Shown here in pieces: positions 8,880 through 17,293 of a stretch of DNA of 64,000 nucleotides (position 1 is its first letter; every line of letters starts with the position of its first letter). Below the pieces are notes generated by a model. It saw only the letters and a list, made by a program, of their open reading frames with translations, was not told the DNA's origin and did no database searches. The DNA is from an uncultured Ectothiorhodospiraceae bacterium (lineage in GTDB: Bacteria > Pseudomonadota > Gammaproteobacteria > UBA6429 > Thiohalophilaceae), in assembly GCA_947259575.1 (NCBI GenBank), contig CAMYMU010000001.1, positions 62,001 to 126,000 of the forward strand, given 5' to 3'. Made by a program: the position numbers and the translations under genes.

Positions 8880-10262
8880 ATGTTTGATGGATTAACCGAT
8901 CGCCTTGGCCAGACCGTCCGTAATCTTCGCGGTGTAGGCCGTCTGACCGAAGACAATATCAAAGATACCTTGCGTGATGTTCGCATGGCCTTACTTGAGG
9001 CCGATGTGGCCTTGCCGGTTGTTAAACAATTTATTGATGAGGTACGCGAGAAGGCTGTCGGTGAAACCGTGCTGAAGAGCCTCAATCCGGGCCAGGCCTT
9101 CATTAAGGTCGTTAACGATCAGTTGACGCAACTGATGGGTGAGACCAATGACAGCCTGGACCTGTCTACGACACCACCGGCAGTGATCATGATGGCTGGC
9201 TTACAAGGTGCGGGTAAAACGACCACCGTCGGTAAGCTCGCAAACTGGCTGCAAAAGAAAGAGAAAAAATCCGTGATGGTCGTGAGCTGCGACGTTTATC
9301 GACCCGCCGCGATCGAACAGCTAAAGACCGTGGCTGAGCAAGTCGGGGCCAGTTTCTTCCCCAGTAACATCAAACAAAAACCAGAGAAAATTGCCAAGGC
9401 GGCCTACAAAGAGGCCAAGGTTAAACATCAGGATGTGCTCATTATCGATACTGCGGGACGCCTGCATGTTGACGAAGAGATGATGGGGGAGATTAAGGCC
9501 CTGCATGCCAGTGTGAAGCCGGTTGAGACCCTGTTTGTGGTCGATAGCATGACCGGCCAGGATGCGGCCAATACCGCCAAGGCCTTTGATGATGCCCTGC
9601 CACTGACCGGTGTGATCCTGACTAAAACCGACGGTGATGCCCGTGGTGGTGCCGCGCTCTCGGTGCGGGCGATAACCGGCAAACCGATTAAGTTCATGGG
9701 TGTCGGTGAGAAGAGTGATGCCCTTGAGGCCTTCCATCCGGATCGTATCGCCTCGCGCATCCTCGGCATGGGCGATGTCGTCAGCCTGGTAGAAGAGGTC
9801 CAGGAGAAGATCGATGTCAACAAGGCTGAAAAGCTGGCAAAGAAATTCCAGAAGGGTAAGGGGTTTGATCTCGAAGACTTCCGCGACCAGTTTGCGCAGG
9901 TCAAGAAAATGGGGGGCATGGCAGGCTTGCTCGACAAGATGCCGGGGATGGGCGGTATGCCCCAACAGGCCATGAATCAGGTCGATGATAAGCATATCAC
10001 CCGCCTGGAGGCGATTATCAATTCCATGACCCCCAAAGAGCGCCGTTTTCCTGACGTGATCAATGGCTCACGTAAGCGACGCATCGCGGCAGGCTCTGGT
10101 ACCCAGATTCAGGATATCAATCGTTTGCTCAAGCAGTTTAAGCAAATGCAGAAGATGATGAAGAAGATGAAAAAAGGCGGTATGGCGAAGATGATGAAGC
10201 AATTTAAAGGTGGAATGCCACCAGGCGGGATGCCTCCTGGAGGGATGCCTCCCGGCTTTTAG
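8880..10262 (+). CDS. ffh: signal recognition particle protein Ffh
   Basis: Ffh is the SRP54 GTPase that, with 4.5S RNA, delivers nascent membrane proteins to FtsY. All landmarks are present in 460 residues: N domain (1-90), G domain with Walker A GLQGAGKTT near residues 106-114, DTAGR (about 191) and TKTDGDARGG (about 248), then a methionine-rich M domain ending in repeated GGMPP units. The signal-sequence groove LLDKMPGMGGMP and the SRP RNA-binding region GSRKRRIAAGSGT are clear. It lies directly upstream of the rpsP operon, a conserved gammaproteobacterial arrangement. Confidence 0.98.
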   Translation: MFDGLTDRLGQTVRNLRGVGRLTEDNIKDTLRDVRMALLEADVALPVVKQFIDEVREKAVGETVLKSLNPGQAFIKVVNDQLTQLMGETNDSLDLSTTPPAVIMMAGLQGAGKTTTVGKLANWLQKKEKKSVMVVSCDVYRPAAIEQLKTVAEQVGASFFPSNIKQKPEKIAKAAYKEAKVKHQDVLIIDTAGRLHVDEEMMGEIKALHASVKPVETLFVVDSMTGQDAANTAKAFDDALPLTGVILTKTDGDARGGAALSVRAITGKPIKFMGVGEKSDALEAFHPDRIASRILGMGDVVSLVEEVQEKIDVNKAEKLAKKFQKGKGFDLEDFRDQFAQVKKMGGMAGLLDKMPGMGGMPQQAMNQVDDKHITRLEAIINSMTPKERRFPDVINGSRKRRIAAGSGTQIQDINRLLKQFKQMQKMMKKMKKGGMAKMMKQFKGGMPPGGMPPGGMPPGF

Positions 10263-10343
10263 GCCTGACTCTGGTAAAAGGGAATTTTTGAGTATTTTCA
10301 CCTCTAAATGCCCATCAGCACTTCACTTTTCCGTCAATTTCAG

Positions 10344-10349
10344 TACAAT
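10344..10349 (+). promoter_or_regulatory. candidate -10 element upstream of rpsP
   Basis: TACAAT followed by GCGCC lies 67 bp before the rpsP start. The GC-rich discriminator is typical of growth-rate/stringently controlled promoters. No convincing -35 was found at the right spacing, so this is tentative. Confidence 0.35.
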
Positions 10350-10415
10350 GCGCCGTTTCCCGGACACCCTATGGATTTTAGGGGTCTGTATTGATAAAGA
10401 ACATAGAGAGTACAT

Positions 10416-10655
10416 ATGGTAACTATTCGATTATCACGTGGTGGGGCCAAGAAAAAGCCTTTCTATCACATTGTCGTCACTGACAGCCGCAAACCTCGCG
10501 ATGGCCGTTATATTGAGCGTGTAGGCTTTTTTAACCCAATGGCTAAAGGCCAGGAAGTTCGCCTTAATATTGAAGATGAGCGCGTAAAATACTGGATTGG
10601 CCAGGGTGCGCAAACCTCTGATCGCGTCGCAAAGCTATTAAAAGAGGCGGCCTGA
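10416..10655 (+). CDS. rpsP: 30S ribosomal protein S16
   Basis: A 79-residue protein with the complete S16 sequence pattern: [20 protein letters not shown] at the start, then [20 protein letters not shown]16 is a 16S rRNA-binding assembly protein of the small subunit. It is the first gene of the classical rpsP-rimM-trmD-rplS operon; an AGAG sequence 6-9 bp before the ATG acts as ribosome binding site. rimM starts about 20 bp downstream. Confidence 0.98.
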   Translation: MVTIRLSRGGAKKKPFYHIVVTDSRKPRDGRYIERVGFFNPMAKGQEVRLNIEDERVKYWIGQGAQTSDRVAKLLKEAA

Positions 10656-10674
10656 CCCCAGTCCCGCTTTTTAT

Positions 10675-11202
10675 ATGAATTCAAACCCCAGTCACCCCGT
10701 GATCCTCGGTAAAGTGGCTGGGGTTTTTGGCGTTAAGGGATGGGTTAAAGTCCGTTCCGAGACCGAGCCCCTCACCAATATTCTGGATTATTCCCCCTGG
10801 TATCTGCAGATTGACGGACAATGGAGCCGTTATGAACTAGAACAGGGACAGCGGCATAGTAAGGGGCTAATTGCTCATTTAGAGGGTTGTGATGATCGCG
10901 ATCTCGCGGCCAGCCTGGTGGGCTGTAAGATTGCTGTGGATCGCTCACAATTGCCTGAGACTGATGAAGGTGAATACTACTGGTCTGACCTGGTTGGCTT
11001 ACAGGTTGAGAATCTACAGGGCGTTCAACTGGGTGAGATCAAGGAATTGCTGGCAACCGGCGCCAATGACGTGTTGGTTATCAAAAATGGCGAGAATGAG
11101 ATATTGATACCTTATGTTGTTGACCTCTATATTGTTAAGGTAGAGCTCGAAAACGGCAAAATGGTCGTAGACTGGGAATGGCTCGAAGAAGACGAAGATT
11201 AG
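10675..11202 (+). CDS. rimM: 16S rRNA processing protein RimM
   Basis: RimM helps mature the 30S head, binding S19 and 16S rRNA. The 175-residue protein has the N-terminal RimM beta-barrel (GKVAGVFGVKGWVKVRS, about residues 12-28) and the C-terminal PRC-barrel (YYWSDLVGLQVEN, about 102 onward; then the conserved IPYVVDLYIVKVELE). The ATG at 10675 has a poor Shine-Dalgarno; its closeness to rpsP suggests translational coupling. Position two of the rpsP-rimM-trmD-rplS operon. Confidence 0.97.
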   Translation: MNSNPSHPVILGKVAGVFGVKGWVKVRSETEPLTNILDYSPWYLQIDGQWSRYELEQGQRHSKGLIAHLEGCDDRDLAASLVGCKIAVDRSQLPETDEGEYYWSDLVGLQVENLQGVQLGEIKELLATGANDVLVIKNGENEILIPYVVDLYIVKVELENGKMVVDWEWLEEDED

Positions 11203-11224
11203 GTAATACGAGTAGGTAAGTTTT

Positions 11225-11974
11225 ATGCAGATTGATGTAGTCACGCTCTTTCCGGAGATGTTTAAGGTATTGACCGATTACGGTATCACCGGTCGGGCGA
11301 TTAACCGTGGCATCGTGGAACTGGGTTTCTGGAACCCCCGCGATTACAGTGATGATACGCATAACACGGTGGATGACCGACCTTATGGTGGCGGTCCCGG
11401 CATGGTGCTGATGATGAAACCACTGCGAGAAGCCATCCGCCAGGCCCGTAACAGCACTGATAAGCCGGCACGGGTGGTGTACCTCTCTCCTCAGGGACGC
11501 AAACTGGATCAAAAGGCTATGAAGGAAATGGCTGGCAATCAGCGGATTGTCCTGGTTTGCGGCCGTTATGAAGGAGTCGATGAACGCCTGATCAGTGCCG
11601 AAGTCGATGAGGAATGGTCGATTGGTGATTATGTCCTTAGTGGTGGTGAGTTGGCGGCGATGGTCTGTATTGATGGCATGACACGCCTGCTGCCAGAGGC
11701 CCTTGGCCATGAACTCTCCGCCGAGCAAGATTCCTTCGTCTCTGGGCTCCTGGATCATCCCCATTACACAAGGCCCGAGGAAGTCGATGGCATCCCCGTG
11801 CCTGTTATCCTGCTAAGTGGCGATCATGCGGCCATCAACCGTTGGCGTGAAAAACAGTCCCTGGGACGTACCTGGTTGCGCCGTCCAGATTTACTGGAGC
11901 AACTGGAATTGAGCATGGAGCAACAACAGCTCCTGGATGAGTTTATCCGTGAGTATGAAGTAGAAGGCCTCTAG
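11225..11974 (+). CDS. trmD: tRNA (guanine-N1)-methyltransferase TrmD
   Basis: TrmD forms m1G37 in tRNAs with G36, preventing +1 frameshifts. The 249-residue SPOUT enzyme shows the trefoil-knot SAM-binding segments [25 protein letters not shown] and [13 protein letters not shown], and the ending common to the family. The start ([13 protein letters not shown]) is standard. The gene ends in a strong hairpin that includes its stop codon (11971-12002), and a -10-like TATAAT precedes rplS, suggesting partial uncoupling of rplS expression from trmD. Confidence 0.98.
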   Translation: MQIDVVTLFPEMFKVLTDYGITGRAINRGIVELGFWNPRDYSDDTHNTVDDRPYGGGPGMVLMMKPLREAIRQARNSTDKPARVVYLSPQGRKLDQKAMKEMAGNQRIVLVCGRYEGVDERLISAEVDEEWSIGDYVLSGGELAAMVCIDGMTRLLPEALGHELSAEQDSFVSGLLDHPHYTRPEEVDGIPVPVILLSGDHAAINRWREKQSLGRTWLRRPDLLEQLELSMEQQQLLDEFIREYEVEGL

Positions 11975-12002
11975 AAAGGTGCCCTCCTGGGGACTTTTCT
12001 AG
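11971..12002 (+). terminator. hairpin overlapping trmD stop; attenuator or processing site
   Basis: CTAGAAAGGTGCCC (11971-11984) pairs with GGGGACTTTTCTAG (11989-12002) across a TCCT loop: a 14-bp stem with one mismatch and one G-T pair. There is no 3' T-tract, so intrinsic termination is doubtful; an RNase site or attenuator between trmD and rplS is more likely. Confidence 0.45.
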
Positions 12003-12064
12003 TTAATAGCCTGAAATCGATAGGAAAACGCCATTTTTAGGTGGCTTCGGCTGGATTCAGCATG

Positions 12065-12070
12065 TATAAT
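12065..12070 (+). promoter_or_regulatory. -10 element of a likely rplS promoter
   Basis: A perfect TATAAT lies 30 bp before the rplS GTG, followed by a GC-rich discriminator (TCCGCGCC). The -35 region is poor. It would give rplS a transcript with a very short leader, independent of the upstream operon. Confidence 0.5.
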
Positions 12071-12099
12071 TCCGCGCCTTGAGAATTGAGGGTTTTACC

Positions 12100-12456
12100 G
12101 TGAGCAACATCATTAAGCAGTTAGAAACAGAACAAATGGGCCGCGAATTGCCAGAATTTAGCGCTGGTGACACTGTCGTGGTTAAAGTTAAGGTGAAGGA
12201 AGGCAAAACTGAGCGTTTGCAGGCCTATGAAGGTGTAGTTATCGCGAAAAAGAATCGTGGTCTGAACTCTTCATTCACTGTACGTAAAATTTCACATGGT
12301 GAAGGCGTTGAGCGCGTTTTTCAGTCTTTCAGCCCAAGCATTGACTCGGTTGAAGTGAAGCGTCGCGGTAAAGTACGTCGTGCCAAGTTGTACTACTTGC
12401 GTGAGCGTCAAGGTAAGTCTGCTCGTATCAAAGAGAAGTTGCAGACAAAATCGTAA
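12100..12456 (+). CDS. rplS: 50S ribosomal protein L19
   Basis: L19 sits at the 30S-50S interface. I chose the GTG at 12100 because it gives the canonical [13 protein letters not shown]-type N-terminus (118 residues) and has GAGGG upstream; an in-frame TTG at 12079 would add seven residues foreign to the family. Diagnostic stretches are [26 protein letters not shown] and [20 protein letters not shown]. Last gene of the operon, followed at 12479 by an intrinsic terminator. Confidence 0.98.
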   Translation: MSNIIKQLETEQMGRELPEFSAGDTVVVKVKVKEGKTERLQAYEGVVIAKKNRGLNSSFTVRKISHGEGVERVFQSFSPSIDSVEVKRRGKVRRAKLYYLRERQGKSARIKEKLQTKS

Positions 12457-12478
12457 GGACGTATCAAACAACAATAAG

Positions 12479-12501
12479 AAACGGGCTACGGCCCGTTTTT
12501 T
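12479..12501 (+). terminator. intrinsic terminator after rplS
   Basis: AAACGGGC-TACG-GCCCGTTT with a T-run to 12501: an 8-bp GC-rich stem, 4-nt loop and U tail, 23 bp after the rplS stop. Confidence 0.9.
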
Positions 12502-12538
12502 ATTGCCACAAATATTTAAGTGGGATGGGGTTGGCTGG

Positions 12539-12594
12539 CTGCTAATCTCTGTCTGCTAATCTCTGTCTGCTAATCTCTGTCTGCTAATCTCTGG
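12539..12594. repeat. four tandem copies of a 14-bp unit
   Basis: The unit CTGCTAATCTCTGT is repeated four times head to tail (12539, 12553, 12567, 12581); the last copy ends in G instead of T. It lies between the rplS terminator and the TPR-protein gene, about 55 bp before the latter's start. It looks like a slippage-type minisatellite, not CRISPR (no spacers). Confidence 0.9.
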
Positions 12595-12649
12595 CAGCGA
12601 CAATATTTGGTGTACACTTCCAGACAAGTTAAAAAAAATTACGTTATTC

Positions 12650-14491
12650 ATGTCCCAACACCGAAAAAAAATCAAAGCTCTTTTGCGCACTGGTTTAACC
12701 GTGTGCTGCTTGTCGAGTTTTAATGCCCACAGTCTGAATATCCACAATTCAGCGACCACTCTAGAAGAAATCAATCTGATAGCAGAAACTGGCGCAATTG
12801 ATTTATCGATCCGTATTCTTGAACGCGAACAACCGATATTAAAAAAGCAGCCGACTCAATGGATGGCGTGGGAGCGGCAGCGCATCCAGTTTTATAAGAC
12901 CAGGAAGCAATGGCAACAAATATCAGAGCGACTGGTTGTCCTGCCTGATTTTGTAGACGCAGATTTTATTTTCTGGGCCAGGACCGAGCGCGCTATTGCA
13001 TTAATCGCATTACGACAAGGTGAGAAGGCTCGGCGTGAGCTACGCGGATTGATTTGGCGTGTAAATACAAGCTCATTGAGTAATGGCGCTACGACTAAAG
13101 AAAAAATCACGCAAGAAAAAATCACCCTGGAGAAAATCACAAAGTGGCGCCGCCTGATTATTGAATCATACCTGGTTGATGGTCGTGCCGGTGATGCCCA
13201 AACGGCCAGTATTCGCTTACAACAGGATCTGGATACCACGGAGCTAAATGATATTCTGGTCCAGGCCCGAATCGCGATTCTGAATAATCAAGCTGAAGAG
13301 GCAATTGGTCTTTTAAAACCGGTTGCAGATAAAGCTGAGACTGCAGCATTGATGTTACTGGCGCAGTTAAGAGCTGAGCAGCGTTCACCAAAACGCGTCA
13401 TGCAGGCAGCACTTAGTCATTTAAAAAGCAAGGATACCAATAAAGAGCTGAAAGCCAATTTATGGGCGGTTGTCGCTGAGGCGGCACAGCGAAAAGGAAA
13501 TCGCGGGATGGCGACTAAGGCATTAGAGCGCATATTAATTGATAACAAGAATCTTACGCTGCCTAAGTCTATCTATCATGTAGATAGCGACGTGTTATGG
13601 GATGCCTATATTGATTATGCTCTTAGCATCAGTAACGAACAGCAGTTATTAATTGGCGATGATCCTAAATGGTTGGACGTGGCTAGCCGTATCGAAAAGA
13701 AAAGGCCTGTAGGTGCGCGTGCCATGTCTGTTTTTATTATGCTGCGCGGCAAGTCGCCCGCATTAAGAGAACAGGCCTCGGCCAAATTTGTCGCTTCACT
13801 TGCGAAGATGGACTCAGGTAACCGTTTATTGATAGAGCTGTTTAAGACTTCGCGTCACTTTCCAAAAACACAAAACATTCCTAAACCAGTGAGACATACG
13901 CTGGTTGATATTGCCTTGTCGAATTCAGACATTGATCGTGCCTCTGAATTGATGGCGACCATCGGTGAACCGCCGGAGGGATCGGATCAGTTTATGTGGT
14001 CGTTACGGCGAGCCAGGATCTTGGTGCTAGGTACTCAGGCTGAAGTGGGTGGCAAGGCACTTTCTGATTTGTTGGAAAAAGGTAAAGAGCTTGATCAAGA
14101 TCAGATTGATAAGTTGTTACAAGTTGTCTTTGATCTACAAACAGCGGGTCAGCATGAACAGGCATTTAACCTGTTTGCAAAGGTACTTACAAAAACCAAA
14201 GATGAAAAGATCCAGCGCGAGATTTATTACTGGATGGCAGATTCACGCAAATCACAGGAACGCTACGCAGATGCGGCGCAATTATATTTGAAGTCGGCGA
14301 TGCATCCTGATCCTGAAAACATGGATCCCTGGGCACAGACGGCACATTATCAAGCAGCGGAGTCCCTGGCACGTGCAGGCTTATATGATGACGCGACGGT
14401 ATTATTTAAAAGATTACTGCGGGTTACAGAAGATCCTGCGCGGCGGGCAACATTGAAACGTGAGTTACAACGTTTGTGGGCTCTACAATAA
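12650..14491 (+). CDS. exported TPR-repeat protein
   Basis: A 613-residue protein with a Sec-type signal peptide (basic RKKIKALLR, hydrophobic core, possible cleavage after NAHS near residue 29), so probably periplasmic. The rest is almost wholly alpha-helical with TPR-like helix pairs (for example AIGLLKPVADKAETAALMLL and the C-terminal EIYYWMADSRKSQERYADAA). TPR proteins scaffold protein complexes; the partner here is unknown. Residues about 147-163 hold a short internal repeat (EKIT three times), matching a 15-bp imperfect DNA repeat at 13097-13143. It is a single gene behind the 14-bp tandem repeat. No specific family assigned. Confidence 0.75.
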   Translation: MSQHRKKIKALLRTGLTVCCLSSFNAHSLNIHNSATTLEEINLIAETGAIDLSIRILEREQPILKKQPTQWMAWERQRIQFYKTRKQWQQISERLVVLPDFVDADFIFWARTERAIALIALRQGEKARRELRGLIWRVNTSSLSNGATTKEKITQEKITLEKITKWRRLIIESYLVDGRAGDAQTASIRLQQDLDTTELNDILVQARIAILNNQAEEAIGLLKPVADKAETAALMLLAQLRAEQRSPKRVMQAALSHLKSKDTNKELKANLWAVVAEAAQRKGNRGMATKALERILIDNKNLTLPKSIYHVDSDVLWDAYIDYALSISNEQQLLIGDDPKWLDVASRIEKKRPVGARAMSVFIMLRGKSPALREQASAKFVASLAKMDSGNRLLIELFKTSRHFPKTQNIPKPVRHTLVDIALSNSDIDRASELMATIGEPPEGSDQFMWSLRRARILVLGTQAEVGGKALSDLLEKGKELDQDQIDKLLQVVFDLQTAGQHEQAFNLFAKVLTKTKDEKIQREIYYWMADSRKSQERYADAAQLYLKSAMHPDPENMDPWAQTAHYQAAESLARAGLYDDATVLFKRLLRVTEDPARRATLKRELQRLWALQ

Positions 14492-14582
14492 AAATTTTGG
14501 CGATAACGTCTTTCACAAAAAACAGTACATCACCAATTTAATTAGTTCATTTAAATTAGCGCCCATGTTTTAATACTAGCTT

Positions 14583-16487
14583 ATGGAATTATCCGTTCGC
14601 GCAGTGTTATTAGGGACAGGGCTTGCCTTACTCTTGGGGGCAGCCAATGCCTACCTTGGCTTGAAAGTAGGAATGACCGTATCGGCCTCGATTCCTGCAG
14701 CCGTTATTTCCTTTGCCGTTTTACGTTGGTTTCGCAATGCAAATATACTGGAAAACAATTTAATTCAGACCGCGGCCTCTGCCGGTGAATCCTTAGCAGC
14801 CGGTATGATCTTCACTTTACCCGCATTGATATTGCTCGGTGCCTGGCAGTCATTTAATTATATAGAAGGTACTTTGTTAATTACTTTGGGTGGTGTGCTG
14901 GGCGTGCTCATTGCAGTGCCGCTGCGCAAAGCACTACTCAACCATCACGAGTTAAGTTTTCCCGAGGGGTTAGCAACTGCTGAAGTGTTAAAGGCGGGGT
15001 ATTCGCGACCCGGTGTAATTAAGGCCTTGATGGGTGCGAGCTTGATTGCAGCAGGCGTGAAGTTATTGCAAAGTGGTTTAGGTATTGCCGGTAATAGTAT
15101 TAGTTATGCATATCAACAGTCAAAGTGGTTGGCGGGATTTGGTGCTGACCTGTCACCAGCGTTAATTGCCGTGGGTTTTATTGTGCGTTTACGCATTGCC
15201 AGTTTAATGCTACTCGGGGGTGTGTTGATCTGGTTGATATCGATGCCGATATATTCTTATCTGCATCCAGGTGACGCTACTGGTGTTGCAATGGACAATG
15301 CATTTGGGTTGTGGTCAAGCAAATTACGTTTCATTGGTGTTGGGGCAATGTTGATCGCCGGACTGTGGGTATTGATATTGGCGATGAAACCGGTTTGGCG
15401 GTCGATACATACATCGTTAATGGAATCACGGCGGAATGAAAACGCAGCGCTGTCCTCAGATGAGTTCTCAATTCGACAGACTATGATCTGGATTGCCATT
15501 ATTGCAATACCCATTGCGCTTCTACAATACGGCATGATTCCGTATCTTGAGTTAGTTGTGTTTGGGTTGCCCTTCGCACTACTGGCCAGTTTTCTTTTTT
15601 CGACAGTAGCGGCTTACATGGCGGGTCTGGTCGGCTCTTCAAATAATCCGATATCAGGTGTGACCATTGCGACCATTTTTATCGCCGCGCTGTGTATATA
15701 TTTTATTCTCGGTGGTCGCGAACAGTTTGATGCACAACAACACTTGCAATTACAGGCAGCAGGCTTGACGATTATTGTTGGTGCAGTAGTGTGTTGTGCG
15801 GCAGCTATTGCCGGTGACACCATGCAGGATCTAAAAGCCGGGCAGATAGTGGGTGCGACACCACGCTATCAAACCTGGATGCAGCTATTCGGTGTGGTCG
15901 CTGCCGGCCTGATATTGATCCCGGTTCTAACCTTATTATATGAAGCCTATGGTTTTCTTGGCTATCTGCCACGTGAGAATATGGATGCTAGTCAGGCCTT
16001 GGCGGCACCCCAAGCGAGCCTGATGAAATCTGTAGCACTAGGTGTGTTTAGTGGTTCCCTGGAATGGGGGCTGATCATTATCGGTATGCTCATTGCAGTT
16101 GTGCTTATTATTATCGATTTATTTTTAAAGCGGGCCATGGCCAGGATTCGCATCCCGGTAATGGCCGTGGCTGTTGGCATGTATCTACCAATAACCTTAT
16201 CGACGCCTATTTTCGTTGGGGGGCTGATCGCCTATTGGTTGCGGCATTCCTCGGCACAACAGCAACAACAGGGAACTTTGTTTGCCTCAGGTCTGATTGC
16301 CGGTGAGGCGTTGATTGGTATTTTATTGGCGATACCATTCGCAATTGTTCAGAACACCTCCTATTTTTATATTACAGCTGATACCGATCAGGCCTGGATC
16401 ACGTTGCTGGGTGTCATAGTAATCAGTTATGTTTGTTATATGCTATACCGAAGCGGAAAGCTGAGATTAAGTGCTGAGAAGAACTAG
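14583..16487 (+). CDS. OPT-family oligopeptide transporter
   Basis: A 634-residue membrane protein with about 15 predicted transmembrane segments. It matches the bacterial OPT family: an N-terminal AANAYLGLKVGMTVSASIPAA segment, NLIQTAASAGESLAAG near residue 60, SFPEGLATAEVLKAG near residue 125, and SSNNPISGVTIATIF and GDTMQDLKAGQIVGATPRYQ in the second half. OPT carriers take up small peptides, some metal chelates; the substrate is unknown. The ATG at 14583 starts directly in the first helix, so a short N-terminal tail is normal. The lipoprotein gene follows after 11 bp, suggesting co-transcription. Confidence 0.93.
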   Translation: MELSVRAVLLGTGLALLLGAANAYLGLKVGMTVSASIPAAVISFAVLRWFRNANILENNLIQTAASAGESLAAGMIFTLPALILLGAWQSFNYIEGTLLITLGGVLGVLIAVPLRKALLNHHELSFPEGLATAEVLKAGYSRPGVIKALMGASLIAAGVKLLQSGLGIAGNSISYAYQQSKWLAGFGADLSPALIAVGFIVRLRIASLMLLGGVLIWLISMPIYSYLHPGDATGVAMDNAFGLWSSKLRFIGVGAMLIAGLWVLILAMKPVWRSIHTSLMESRRNENAALSSDEFSIRQTMIWIAIIAIPIALLQYGMIPYLELVVFGLPFALLASFLFSTVAAYMAGLVGSSNNPISGVTIATIFIAALCIYFILGGREQFDAQQHLQLQAAGLTIIVGAVVCCAAAIAGDTMQDLKAGQIVGATPRYQTWMQLFGVVAAGLILIPVLTLLYEAYGFLGYLPRENMDASQALAAPQASLMKSVALGVFSGSLEWGLIIIGMLIAVVLIIIDLFLKRAMARIRIPVMAVAVGMYLPITLSTPIFVGGLIAYWLRHSSAQQQQQGTLFASGLIAGEALIGILLAIPFAIVQNTSYFYITADTDQAWITLLGVIVISYVCYMLYRSGKLRLSAEKN

Positions 16488-16498
16488 AGGGGAAGGTA

Positions 16499-16819
16499 AT
16501 GAAAGTTAGATCGACATTTTTGATTTTAGTCATGTTGCTGCTTGCTGGTTGCACAGCGATTAAACTGACCGAACAAGGTAAAAATGTACGTGTCGTTGGC
16601 AGGTATGATGTGGCGGCCTGTAAAACCATAGGTACAACCACGGCAACGGTTACCGACAAGGTTGCCGGGTTAAAAAGAAAAGAACATATCGTAAAAAAAG
16701 ATCTCGAAACGCTGGCGCGTAATGCTGCAGTATCAATGGGGGGGGACACGATCGTCCCCCAGGGTAAAATAGAAGGCGGTAAACTGACCTTTAAAGTCTA
16801 TAAATGTTTGGGGCGCTAA
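16499..16819 (+). CDS. DUF4156-type lipoprotein
   Basis: A 106-residue lipoprotein: signal peptide with lipobox LLAGC near residues 16-20, then a compact domain with paired cysteines (AACKTIGTT and the terminal KVYKC). The layout, with LARNAAVSMGGDTIVPQG in the middle, matches my recollection of the DUF4156/RcsF-like small envelope lipoproteins. Function is not established; RcsF-like stress sensing is only a possibility. An AGGGGAAGG stretch just before the ATG is a strong ribosome binding site. ogt starts 4 bp after the stop. Confidence 0.8.
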   Translation: MKVRSTFLILVMLLLAGCTAIKLTEQGKNVRVVGRYDVAACKTIGTTTATVTDKVAGLKRKEHIVKKDLETLARNAAVSMGGDTIVPQGKIEGGKLTFKVYKCLGR

Positions 16820-16823
16820 TATT

Positions 16824-17288
16824 ATGAATGAATCATTTGTTATGAATAGTCCTGTCGGTAAGATTTACGTTGAGACTAAAGATGAACAACTGGTCAAGCT
16901 CGAATACCACTCTAAGAAAAAAGTGACGACACACAAGTTGAGTAGTTTTGCTTCTCAAGTAAAAAGACAGATCGAGAAATACTTTAAATCATCAAAGACA
17001 AAGTTTACCGTACCAGTTGAACTCGCCGGGACCCCATTCCAAAAAAAAGTTTGGCGAGCTATGCAGAGAATTCCTGCAGGTCAGACGCGTACTTATGGTG
17101 AAATATCTGATCAATTGCAAAGCAGTCCACGTGCCGTTGGTAATGCCTGCCGTGCAAACCCGGTGCCGTTAGTGGTGCCTTGCCATCGAATCGTCGGCAA
17201 ATCCAGTCTCGGTGGTTTTGGTGGTGAGATTGCAGGTAGAAATATCGATTGCAAAAGTTGGCTATTAAAACATGAGGGCAGTAGTTAA
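16824..17288 (+). CDS. ogt: methylated-DNA-[protein]-cysteine S-methyltransferase
   Basis: A 154-residue suicide repair protein that moves the methyl group of O6-methylguanine onto its own cysteine. The active-site motif PCHR is at C120 (VVPCHRIVG), preceded by the helix-turn-helix region (IPAGQTRTYGEISDQL, then GNACRANP with the arginine finger). The C-terminal GGFGG is also typical. It lacks the Ada regulatory domain. The ogt/adaB naming is by family. It sits between the lipoprotein gene and xerD with tiny gaps (4 and 5 bp), so these genes probably share a transcript. Confidence 0.95.
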   Translation: MNESFVMNSPVGKIYVETKDEQLVKLEYHSKKKVTTHKLSSFASQVKRQIEKYFKSSKTKFTVPVELAGTPFQKKVWRAMQRIPAGQTRTYGEISDQLQSSPRAVGNACRANPVPLVVPCHRIVGKSSLGGFGGEIAGRNIDCKSWLLKHEGSS

Positions 17289-17293
17289 TTGTT

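Noticed and set aside
9321-9995. 224-codon ORF antisense to ffh
   Set aside because: It lies wholly within a highly conserved gene and its frame is open only because of the codon pattern of ffh.
11135-11764. 209-codon ORF antisense to rimM/trmD
   Set aside because: Shadow of trmD; no start signal or domain.
12539-12594. CRISPR array
   Set aside because: Repeats are contiguous without spacers and no cas gene is present.
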